Below, piece after piece: positions 1 to 6,417 of a stretch of DNA of 8,070 nt. The notes under the pieces are model-generated. The model had not been told where the DNA came from, searched no databases, and worked only from the letters and a program-made list of their open reading frames with translations. This DNA is from Candidatus Dadabacteria bacterium UBA2774 (GTDB lineage Bacteria > Desulfobacterota_D > UBA1144 > Nemesobacterales > UBA2774), in the NCBI GenBank assembly GCA_002352485.1, contig DEIM01000200.1, positions 1 through 8,070 of the forward strand. Direction: 5' to 3'. Both the position numbers and the translations under genes were made by a program. Position 1 is the first letter of the stretch; the number at the start of each line of letters is the position of its first letter.

Positions 1-92
1 TAAACACTATGCTATGATTTCTTGTCCTTCATATAAGTATGTTTTGGTTTATCGGGATTCCATAACTTTAACATCTCGCTACATAAAAAATT

Positions 93-97
93 AGGAG
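93..97 (+). promoter_or_regulatory. Ribosome binding site of sucD
   Basis: AGGAG lies 9 nt before ATG 107. It decides the start in favour of ATG 107 over the in-frame TTG at 101, which would leave only 3 nt of spacing. Confidence 0.8.
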
Positions 98-106
98 TAA
101 TTGATA

Positions 107-976
107 ATGAGCATTCTAGTGAATAAAAACAGTAAAGTTATCGTTCAGGGTATTACAGGGAGCGCGGGGCTTTTTCACGCGACCCAGTGCCGTGAGTATG
201 GCACTCAGGTAGTGGGCGGAGTAACGCCCGGCAAAGGGGGTAGCGAAGTGGACGGGTTTCCGGTATTTGACACTGTTTCTAAAGCGGTAGCGAATACGGG
301 AGCTAATACTTCTTTGATATTTGTGCCGGCTCCTTTTTGCCTGGATTCGATAATAGAGGCGATAGACGCCGGTGTGGAGCTCGTTATCTGTATAACTGAA
401 GGCGTACCTACCCTCGACATGATCAAGGTAAAGAAGTATATGGAAGGGAAAGACGTAAGATTGATCGGCCCCAACTGTCCAGGTGTTATGACTCCGGGAG
501 AGGCTAAAGTGGGCATTATGCCGGGCTACATACACACCCCCGGTAGAATAGGGATCATTTCAAGAAGCGGCACGTTGACTTATGAGGCCGTGTGGCAGCT
601 TTCTAACCTGGGCATAGGGCAGTCCACCTCTGTCGGCATAGGCGGCGACCCCATAATCGGCTCTACTTTTATCGACATTCTTGGGCTCTTTGAAGAAGAT
701 GATGACACAGACGCCGTTGTGATGATAGGAGAGATCGGTGGAAGCGCAGAGGAAGAGGCCGCCGAGTTCATAAAAGACAACATGTCAAAACCCGTTGTCG
801 CATTCATTGCCGGGGCTACCGCTCCCAAAGGAAAGAGAATGGGACACGCGGGAGCTATAATTTCGGGAAGCTCAGGTAGCGCAAAGGATAAAGTGGCTGC
901 GCTTGAGCAGGCGGGTGTTACGGTGTGTCCGAGTCCTGCGGAAATGGGCGAGACGCTTCAAGCCAGAATCAGCTAA
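107..976 (+). CDS. sucD: Succinyl-CoA synthetase (ADP/GDP-forming), alpha subunit
   Basis: This is the alpha subunit of the TCA-cycle enzyme that converts succinyl-CoA to succinate with substrate-level NTP formation, in the cytoplasm. The 289-residue length matches the family. The N-terminal CoA-binding Rossmann domain shows VQGITGSAG (about 13-21) and GGVTPGKGG (37-45). The central part has GPNCPG (121-126). The C-terminal ligase domain carries KRMGHAGAI, with His247 as the phosphorylated catalytic histidine (His246 in E. coli). The start is ATG 107: AGGAG at 93-97 lies 9 nt upstream, and the N-terminus MSIL.(N/D)KN(S/T)KVI matches E. coli SucD. An in-frame TTG at 101 is only 3 nt from the same site and is unlikely. 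The beta subunit gene sucC, normally immediately upstream, is not visible in the 106 nt before the gene. The product is identified with high certainty; only the location of its partner is open. Confidence 0.97.
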   Translation: MSILVNKNSKVIVQGITGSAGLFHATQCREYGTQVVGGVTPGKGGSEVDGFPVFDTVSKAVANTGANTSLIFVPAPFCLDSIIEAIDAGVELVICITEGVPTLDMIKVKKYMEGKDVRLIGPNCPGVMTPGEAKVGIMPGYIHTPGRIGIISRSGTLTYEAVWQLSNLGIGQSTSVGIGGDPIIGSTFIDILGLFEEDDDTDAVVMIGEIGGSAEEEAAEFIKDNMSKPVVAFIAGATAPKGKRMGHAGAIISGSSGSAKDKVAALEQAGVTVCPSPAEMGETLQARIS

Positions 977-987
977 CTAAACCTGGT

Positions 988-1947
988 TCAGCCGGCCTGA
1001 TCGTATAACTCTTTATTTTCCAACAGCCAGTCGAAGTGTTTTGATAATCCGTCTCGAATGTTGACAGAAGGCGAGTAGGATAGATCATTTTCAGCCTTTG
1101 ATATATCGGCGAATGTGTGCTTGGCGTCCCCTCTTTGTGTATCCGTATATTTTATATTTGCCGTCTTACCGGTTACTTCCTCAATTATCTTGATGGCATC
1201 GCTAAGAATGATTCTGCTGCCCCCACCGATGTTGTAAATCCCTCCGGGCTTACCTGACTCTAAGGCCTGTAAGTTGGCGGTAACAGCGTCACTTACAAAA
1301 GTAAAATCCCTAGTCTGCTCCCCCGTACCGTAGATATTGATCTCCTCACCATTCATAACAGCGCTTATAAATTTATGAAACGCCATATCGGGACGCTGCC
1401 TCGGACCGTAGACCGTAAAGTATCTGAGGGATACCGTGGGGATACTGTATCCCGTATAGTAAAGAGAAGCCAAATGCTCGCCGGCAAGCTTTGTCACACC
1501 GTAAGGGGATACAGGTCTCTGAGGCGAGTTTTCTGTAATTGGGAAATCCGTAGCATCGCCGTATACGGAGGAAGAAGACGCGTATATAAACTTCTTAAGA
1601 TCCTTATCCTTTGAAGCTTCGAGCAGGAGCTGAGTGGCCAAAACGTTATTGTTAACATATTCTCCGAACATGCCTCCCCAACTGGACCTGACACCCGCAA
1701 GCGCCGCCTGATGAAACACTGCGTCCACCCGGGAGATTAAGCTATTTAGATCGAGCTCTGCAAGGTCCCCCTCTATAAACTCAAAACCACTCTCCCCCAG
1801 AAGTCTCTTCAGGTTGTTCTCTTTAATTCTCTTTGGGTAGTAATCGAAAAATGAATCGACCCCCACAACCTCGTTTCCGCCGCTTATTAGCCTTTCAGCC
1901 AGATGAGAGCCGATAAAGCCTGCAACTCCCGTAACAAGTACTCGCAT
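988..1947 (-). CDS. NAD-dependent nucleotide-sugar epimerase, UDP-glucuronate 4-epimerase type
   Basis: This is an extended short-chain dehydrogenase/reductase of 319 residues that probably interconverts UDP-sugars at C4 for cell-surface polysaccharide, in the cytoplasm. The NAD-binding Rossmann motif GVAGFIGSH is at 7-15, with Asp31 at the end of the second strand, as is usual for NAD. The catalytic set is SSSSVYG (124-130) and Tyr149-x-x-x-Lys153. AGVRSSWG (84-91), the loop FFDYYPKR (33-40) and RYFTVYGPRQRPDMA (175-189) resemble UDP-glucuronate 4-epimerases more than GalE; UDP-glucose or UDP-GlcNAc 4-epimerase remains possible. The ATG at 1947 is preceded by AGGAG (minus strand, 1959-1963) with 11 nt spacing. 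The gene converges with sucD and diverges from the exported-protein gene. No glycosyltransferase or other sugar gene is nearby, so the pathway cannot be read from context. Confidence 0.9.
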   Translation of the reverse strand: MRVLVTGVAGFIGSHLAERLISGGNEVVGVDSFFDYYPKRIKENNLKRLLGESGFEFIEGDLAELDLNSLISRVDAVFHQAALAGVRSSWGGMFGEYVNNNVLATQLLLEASKDKDLKKFIYASSSSVYGDATDFPITENSPQRPVSPYGVTKLAGEHLASLYYTGYSIPTVSLRYFTVYGPRQRPDMAFHKFISAVMNGEEINIYGTGEQTRDFTFVSDAVTANLQALESGKPGGIYNIGGGSRIILSDAIKIIEEVTGKTANIKYTDTQRGDAKHTFADISKAENDLSYSPSVNIRDGLSKHFDWLLENKELYDQAG

Positions 1948-1958
1948 ATAGAATTCAT

Positions 1959-1963
1959 CTCCT
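1959..1963 (-). promoter_or_regulatory. Ribosome binding site of the epimerase gene
   Basis: CTCCT on the plus strand reads AGGAG on the minus strand, 11 nt before the ATG at 1947. The spacing is slightly long, but this is the only Shine-Dalgarno-like site there. An ATG overlapping its edge (minus strand, 1958-1956) is out of frame. Confidence 0.6.
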
Positions 1964-1977
1964 GATTAATTGATCTA

Positions 1978-2007
1978 TTAATATTGCGTAGTCATACAAT
2001 TTGACAA
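1978..2007 (-). promoter_or_regulatory. Putative sigma-70-type promoter for the epimerase gene
   Basis: On the minus strand TTGTCA (2007-2002) is followed after 18 nt by TATTAA (1983-1978). Five of six bases match the -35 consensus and four of six the -10. Transcription would start near 1971, leaving a leader of about 24 nt that contains the AGGAG site. This is consensus matching by eye in an AT-rich stretch, so it is tentative. Confidence 0.35.
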
Positions 2008-2029
2008 AGCATAAATCACCAATAACAAT
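2001..2029 (+). promoter_or_regulatory. Putative sigma-70-type promoter for the exported-protein gene
   Basis: A perfect TTGACA (2001-2006) is followed after 17 nt by AACAAT (2024-2029), which matches the -10 consensus at only four of six positions. Initiation would fall about 6 nt before the ATG at 2042, making the transcript nearly leaderless. That would fit the absence of a Shine-Dalgarno site there. The -35 box overlaps the divergent -35 on the other strand. Confidence 0.35.
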
Positions 2030-2041
2030 TGTACTAATCTC

Positions 2042-2503
2042 ATGAAACGCAAGATTAAAGTAACACTTATTTTACTTGTATTATCAGTGAGTTTAAATAC
2101 TGCCGGCGCACTTCCTCCTCCCTGTACTCAGGAACAGTTGCTCGACACCTCGGAATACGCAGTAGAGGGCACTGTGATGAAAGTAGTGTGCTCAGAGCCC
2201 TATGACTCAAACGAGTGCAAACCCGGGGAAGATGAAACAGGTGTATTTGTACCGGAGCTATTTTCAAACTGCGCAGCCACGCTACTCGTCTCTAAAAACC
2301 TCAAAGGCAGCCATGAAGCTGGGGGAAAAGTTGTAATTCCCTATGTCCGGGTTGCCAGAGCGTGCAGTGGAGGCACTCATATAATTCCGGGCAGCCCGAC
2401 TAACGAGCTTAGTATCGGTAGCGAGATCAAATACTATAAATCCGAGCAGTGCAGGTACTGGAATATCGAGAAGATTGATGAGCCTGTTTCTACACAAGAG
2501 TAA
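2042..2503 (+). CDS. Small exported protein with six cysteines, possibly NTR/TIMP-like
   Basis: The 153-residue protein begins with a clear Sec signal peptide: a basic MKRKIK, a hydrophobic core (about 7-18), and a probable cleavage near AGA-LPPP (23/24). The mature part has six cysteines (28, 50, 59, 77, 108, 137), an even number suited to disulfide bonds outside the cytoplasm. The order of elements is an early Cys, a strand EGTVMKVV (42-49), a strand then KNLKG (85-89), VVIPYVRV (97-104), IGSEIKYY (125-132) and a late Cys. This resembles NTR/TIMP-type OB-fold proteins, which show the pattern 'G.V..V...V...(W/F)KG...V.V.T...G..Y'. That fold assignment is inference and no function is known. 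There is no lipobox, so the protein is more likely periplasmic or secreted than a lipoprotein. No Shine-Dalgarno site is evident before the ATG. A 72-nt gap separates it from the HyuB gene on the same strand, so it may be a separate unit. Confidence 0.75.
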   Translation: MKRKIKVTLILLVLSVSLNTAGALPPPCTQEQLLDTSEYAVEGTVMKVVCSEPYDSNECKPGEDETGVFVPELFSNCAATLLVSKNLKGSHEAGGKVVIPYVRVARACSGGTHIIPGSPTNELSIGSEIKYYKSEQCRYWNIEKIDEPVSTQE

Positions 2504-2575
2504 CTGCCAGGGCCGCGCACTGACAGCAGTCTGATCAATATTACCGATTCCTTATTACTAAAATTCAGAGAGACT

Positions 2576-4138
2576 ATGGCACTTACTCCTTTCGAACTTG
2601 AAATTTTCCAGAATATTCTAAGCTCTATTGCAGAAGAAATGGGGATGCTTTTAATAAGAGCCGGTTTCTCCCCGAACATAAAAGAGCGAAGAGACCTGTC
2701 GTGTGCCATATTTAACTCCAAGGGTGACATGATTGCCCAGGCCGCTCATATCCCCATTCACCTGGGCTCTATGGGTTTCGCCGTGAAGGCGGTTCTCGAT
2801 GAGCCGGACATGCAGCCGGGGGACGTCTACATATTAAACGACCCGTTCAGAGGCGGTACACACCTTCCCGACGTTACATGCATAAAACCCATTTTCTCAG
2901 AAGGCCGGATAGTGTTTTTCGTCGCAAGCCGGGCTCATCACGCCGACATGGGGGGCATTACACCGGGCTCTATGCCCATATCCACCACAGTTGAAGAAGA
3001 GGGAGTACTGATCTCTCCTTCAAAACTATATATAAAAAACAGGCTGAACAAAAAGCTGTTTAATAAAATCCTTAACAGCACGCGCGACCCTGAGGAAAGA
3101 GAAGGTGATTTTAACGCGCAAAGTGGCGCCCTTGATTTAGGCGAAAAAAGACTCACGGAGACTATAAGTAAATACTCGCTGAACACTCTGGTCGAGGCCG
3201 GGGAAGAGCTTCTTAACTATAGCGAGAAGATGATGAAAGAAGTTATAAAAGCTATTCCGGACGGCGTTTACAGTTTTCAGGATGTTATGGACGACGACGG
3301 CGCAGGGACCTTGAAAATTCCGATAAAAGTAAAAATCACAATAAAGGGAAGCCGCGCAGAGGTAGATTTCAGCGGAAGCTCGCCACCCGTGAAAGGTAAC
3401 CTGAACGCTCCTTACAGCGTTACTACAGCAGCCGCAATATATGTTTTTCAGTGTCTCGCGCCTAAAGAGCTACCGCTTAATTCCGGCCCTCTTAGGGTGG
3501 TGAAGATTAGAGTGGACGATCACTCGATACTGAACGCCAAGTTCCCCTCGGCAGTCGTGGGAGGAAACGTCGAAACCTCTCAGCGGGTGGTCGATGTAGT
3601 ATTCGGCGCACTTTCAAAAGCTATCCCCGAGAAGATACCCGCGGCAAGCGCAGGCTCGATGAGCAACATTACATTCGGAGGCATTAATCCCCGCACCGGG
3701 CGTACATATGCGTATTATGAAACTATAGCGGGAGGAATGGGGGGACGCCCCGGCAAAGAGGGCGTAAGCGCGGTGCAGACCCATATGACAAACACACTCA
3801 ACACACCGATCGAGGCCCTCGAGCGGGAGCTTCCTGTGATGATTAACGCCTACACAATCAGAAGACGGAGCGGAGGCGGGGGCAAGTTTAAGGGCGGCGA
3901 CGCTATCAAGCGTGAATTCAAGTTCCTGACAAAAACTACAGTGTCTCTTATAACCGAGAGAAGAAAATTTTCACCCTACAGTCTAAGGGGCGGAGAGGAC
4001 GGGACAAGAGGAAAGAACAAACTGATAGCAAAGGGCAAAGTAACGGGGCTCCCTCCAAAGTGCACATTTGAAGTGAAAAAAGGAGATATTATTAGTATAG
4101 AGACTCCCGGCGGCGGAGGCTGGGGCAGGAGAAAATAA
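2576..4138 (+). CDS. Hydantoinase B / 5-oxoprolinase-type subunit (HyuB family)
   Basis: HyuB-family proteins form one half of ATP-dependent cyclic-amide hydrolases (N-methylhydantoinase, 5-oxoprolinase) and of related acetone and acetophenone carboxylases. The other half, HyuA, binds ATP. The 520-residue length fits a full subunit. The N-terminus TPFELEIFQNILSSIAEEMG (4-23) is typical. QAAHIPIHLGSM (55-66), NDPFRGGTHLPDV (88-100) and SRAHHADMGG (118-127) hold the conserved Asp/His residues expected for the active or metal site. The C-terminus ends in the family's Gly-rich PGGGGWG. ATG 2576 fits the family N-terminus; only a weak AGAGAG precedes it. No hyuA-like gene is in the window: the upstream neighbour is an exported protein and the downstream neighbour a Memo protein. 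The substrate cannot be told from sequence. The family assignment is firm, but the specific reaction is not. Confidence 0.93.
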   Translation: MALTPFELEIFQNILSSIAEEMGMLLIRAGFSPNIKERRDLSCAIFNSKGDMIAQAAHIPIHLGSMGFAVKAVLDEPDMQPGDVYILNDPFRGGTHLPDVTCIKPIFSEGRIVFFVASRAHHADMGGITPGSMPISTTVEEEGVLISPSKLYIKNRLNKKLFNKILNSTRDPEEREGDFNAQSGALDLGEKRLTETISKYSLNTLVEAGEELLNYSEKMMKEVIKAIPDGVYSFQDVMDDDGAGTLKIPIKVKITIKGSRAEVDFSGSSPPVKGNLNAPYSVTTAAAIYVFQCLAPKELPLNSGPLRVVKIRVDDHSILNAKFPSAVVGGNVETSQRVVDVVFGALSKAIPEKIPAASAGSMSNITFGGINPRTGRTYAYYETIAGGMGGRPGKEGVSAVQTHMTNTLNTPIEALERELPVMINAYTIRRRSGGGGKFKGGDAIKREFKFLTKTTVSLITERRKFSPYSLRGGEDGTRGKNKLIAKGKVTGLPPKCTFEVKKGDIISIETPGGGGWGRRK

Positions 4139-4178
4139 TCGTAAACCCTATGAATCTCTGAATAGGGAAGAGACTGAT

Positions 4179-5405
4179 ATGATACTACCGAAACTAAACC
4201 CGATCGAAGCATTCCCCGTAGAGCATGAGGGACAGGAGCTAATATGCTTGAGAGACCCTTACAACGTAAGCGACAAGATACTGTACGTTTCCCCTGAGAC
4301 TTTATACATACTGGGACTGTTCGATGGTGTGCATTCCGTAATCGACATACAAAAAAAGATCCAGAGTAAATTTGGACAGCACGTAGATTCTGAGGATATT
4401 GAAAGATTAATCGAACAGATGGACGAAGCACTGTTTCTTGACAGTGAGAATTTCGCAGATTTTAAGGCTAATCTCGAATCTCGTTTCAATGACTCGCCAG
4501 AGAGAGCTCCGAACCATGCCGGGCTCTCCTACCCAGATGACCCGAGCGAGCTCAGGGAGTGGATCGCAGGCTTCTTAAATAGCGCAGAGGAATCAAAACC
4601 TTATGAGCCCGACCGGGGCAAGGTAAAAGGGATCATCTCACCCCATATCGATTTTACGAGAGGCGGCAAATCCTATGCTCTTGCGTACAGAGAGCTAGTC
4701 CAGGACTCAAACACCGACACATATTTTATATTCGGCACATCTCATTATGCAGAGGTTGATAACCCCTATATATTGACCAGGAAATACTTTGATACTCCAC
4801 TGGGCCGAGCGCAAACGGACACGGAGATTGTGGATAGGCTTAATGACGGTTGTTCGTGGGACTTATTTCACGGTGAGATATCTCACAGAACGGAGCACTC
4901 AATCGAATTCCAACTCACATTTCTACAATACCTCTTAAACGGGAAGAGGGAATTTAAGATTGTCCCGATTTTATGTAACTCATTTTTCAAACTGGTGGAG
5001 GAGGGCAAGTCTCCTGCTGAGGATGAAAGGATTGAGCTGTTCCTTAACAGCGTAAGAGATATCGTGTCCGAGCTTGGTGAAAGGGCCTTTATCATAGCCG
5101 GGGCGGATTTAGCCCATGTAGGTCCTAAGTTCGGAGACCGAGAAGAGGTTAATGACGGAACTTTAAGCCTTATTAAAGAAAGGGATTTGCTTAGCCTAGA
5201 GCACTGCGAGAACCTTGATGCGGAAGGGTTTTACCGCTCAATAGAAAAAGAGAAAGATTGGAGGAAAATCTGCGGGCTCTCGCCTATCTATTCACTCCTA
5301 AGCACGGCAGGCGTGAGCAGAGGAAAGATTCTTGACTATGATCAGGCGCTTGAGCCCGATACAGGATCTGTGGTTAGCTTTGCTAGCGCGGCCTTTTATG
5401 CATAA
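4179..5405 (+). CDS. Memo-family protein with N-terminal PqqD-like domain (AmmeMemoRadiSam protein B-like)
   Basis: This 408-residue cytoplasmic protein has two parts. Residues about 28-88 (VSPETLYILGLFDG, then a helix-rich stretch ending EQMDEALFLDS) have the look of a PqqD-like winged helix, the fold of RiPP recognition elements. Residues about 114-408 are a Memo domain, related in fold to class III extradiol dioxygenases. Visible family motifs are GLSYP (115-119), SPHIDFTRGG (154-163, His156), FGTSHY (185-190, His189), EHSIEFQL (239-246, His240) and GADLAHVGPKFGD (308-320, Asp310, His313). His156 and His189 correspond to human MEMO1 His49 and His81. The position of its Cys244 appears to be Ala312, so the metal site differs. 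The biochemical role of bacterial Memo proteins is unknown. The gene lies 40 nt after the HyuB gene and 4 nt before the dipeptidase. GGGAAG at 4165-4170 is a plausible ribosome site, 8 nt before ATG 4179. No AMMECR1 or radical-SAM gene is nearby. Confidence 0.88.
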   Translation: MILPKLNPIEAFPVEHEGQELICLRDPYNVSDKILYVSPETLYILGLFDGVHSVIDIQKKIQSKFGQHVDSEDIERLIEQMDEALFLDSENFADFKANLESRFNDSPERAPNHAGLSYPDDPSELREWIAGFLNSAEESKPYEPDRGKVKGIISPHIDFTRGGKSYALAYRELVQDSNTDTYFIFGTSHYAEVDNPYILTRKYFDTPLGRAQTDTEIVDRLNDGCSWDLFHGEISHRTEHSIEFQLTFLQYLLNGKREFKIVPILCNSFFKLVEEGKSPAEDERIELFLNSVRDIVSELGERAFIIAGADLAHVGPKFGDREEVNDGTLSLIKERDLLSLEHCENLDAEGFYRSIEKEKDWRKICGLSPIYSLLSTAGVSRGKILDYDQALEPDTGSVVSFASAAFYA

Positions 5406-5409
5406 GAAA

Positions 5410-6363
5410 ATGTCTAAGAAATTTACAATTGTAGACGCACACGAAGATATAGCTTTTCACTTAAATTATTTTAAGAGGAGCTTCGTAAACCCTGAAGTAC
5501 CCTGCATGATTACGCTCCCTGGTCTTCAAGAGGGGAACGTTAAGCTTGTATTCAATACGATTTTTGTCCCTCCGAAACAAAAGCCCGACAGCACGCTTAA
5601 GTCCGCAATGGAGCAGCTGGCCACCTACGAAGAATTATACAGGGATTGCGAGCAGGATATTTATCGCGTTTTGAAACCCCGTGACATTGAGAATTTAGAT
5701 GATAATCCCAGGATAGGATTTCTGACACTTATGGAAGGTGCAGATCCAATAGAGGAGCCAAGCGAGCTAAATATGTTCTACAATAAGGGCGTTAGGGTCA
5801 TAGGGCTTGCCTGGAATGATAAGAACCACTACGCATCGGGGAACGACACTGAGGATGGGCTTTCGGAAATGGGGAGAGAGCTGGTAAAGCGAATGAACGA
5901 TCTTGGAGTAACTCTTGATCTGTCTCACCTTAACGAAAGATGCTTCTGGGACTCGATAGAGCTAACAGAGCTTATACCGATAGCGACTCATTCAAATGCC
6001 AGAACACTGACCGACCACCCGAGAAACTTGAATGACGATCAGTTAAGAGCAATCTCCAAGCGCGGCGGAGTTGTAGGAATAGTGCTGTACAACCTTTTCC
6101 TTAAGACTACTGAGAAAGTACCTACGCTGGAGGACGTTTACGCCCATACCGACTATATGATAGAGATTATGGGAGAAGACCACGTGGGGATAGGAAGCGA
6201 TATGGACGGGGCGAGAATTAAGGATTTTCCCGAGGGCTTAAAATCCATAGATAAGCTTCAGAGTATTGCTGAATTTTTTATAGCTAAGGGTTATAGCGAA
6301 AGCAGGGTAAAGAAAATAATGAGCGGTAATTTCCTAAGGGTAATGGGGAAAAATCTCAGGTAG
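5410..6363 (+). CDS. Membrane dipeptidase-family metallopeptidase (peptidase M19)
   Basis: M19 enzymes are binuclear zinc hydrolases with a TIM-barrel fold that cleave dipeptides, including some with a D-residue at the C-terminus. In the 317-residue form all renal-dipeptidase ligands are present: His11-x-Asp13 in VDAHEDIA, bridging Glu109 in LMEGADP, His173 in LSHLNE, and His194 in THSNAR. Substrate-site Arg205 is in DHPRNLNDDQ, and Asp264 is in HVGIGSDMDG. The enzyme should therefore be active. There is no signal peptide or membrane segment, so it probably works in the cytoplasm, unlike the anchored mammalian enzyme. ATG 5410 starts 4 nt after the Memo stop and gives the usual short lead into the His-x-Asp strand. 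An in-frame ATG at 5398 would add four residues and overlap the Memo gene. Neither has a Shine-Dalgarno site, which suggests translational coupling. The gene ends in tandem TAG stops. The natural dipeptide substrate is unknown. Confidence 0.94.
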   Translation: MSKKFTIVDAHEDIAFHLNYFKRSFVNPEVPCMITLPGLQEGNVKLVFNTIFVPPKQKPDSTLKSAMEQLATYEELYRDCEQDIYRVLKPRDIENLDDNPRIGFLTLMEGADPIEEPSELNMFYNKGVRVIGLAWNDKNHYASGNDTEDGLSEMGRELVKRMNDLGVTLDLSHLNERCFWDSIELTELIPIATHSNARTLTDHPRNLNDDQLRAISKRGGVVGIVLYNLFLKTTEKVPTLEDVYAHTDYMIEIMGEDHVGIGSDMDGARIKDFPEGLKSIDKLQSIAEFFIAKGYSESRVKKIMSGNFLRVMGKNLR

Positions 6364-6417
6364 TAGAAATCACATACTTTGATGTTGTCTTTACCTCTTT
6401 ATTCAACAATATACCTT

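Noticed and set aside
22..72. Promoter-like hexamers upstream of sucD (TTGTCC at 22-27; TTGGTT at 44-49 with TTTAAC at 67-72).
   Set aside because: The matches are 3-4 of 6 bases, or lack a partner at proper spacing, in AT-rich sequence, so they are no better than chance.
2..94. Short plus-strand open frame before sucD, considered as the end of sucC.
   Set aside because: Its translation (beginning KHYAMISCPSY) has no resemblance to the SucC C-terminus and AT-rich noncoding sequence explains it.
2503..2530. ACTGC...GCAGT inverted repeat after the exported-protein gene.
   Set aside because: The 5-bp stem, 18-nt loop and lack of a T-tract make it too weak to call a terminator.
3976..4431. Minus-strand open frame of 151 codons across the HyuB-Memo junction.
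   Set aside because: It is antisense to two well-supported genes, with composition and motifs of a shadow frame and no recognisable domain.
5332..5409. Longer N-terminus for the dipeptidase starting inside the Memo gene.
   Set aside because: The extra residues overlap the Memo coding sequence by 74 nt, are not family-like, and precede the usual start just before the VDAHED strand.
6383..6408. Possible terminator between the converging dipeptidase and isocitrate dehydrogenase genes (TGTTG...CAACA).
   Set aside because: The stem is only 5 bp with a 16-nt loop and no clean T-run follows on either strand.
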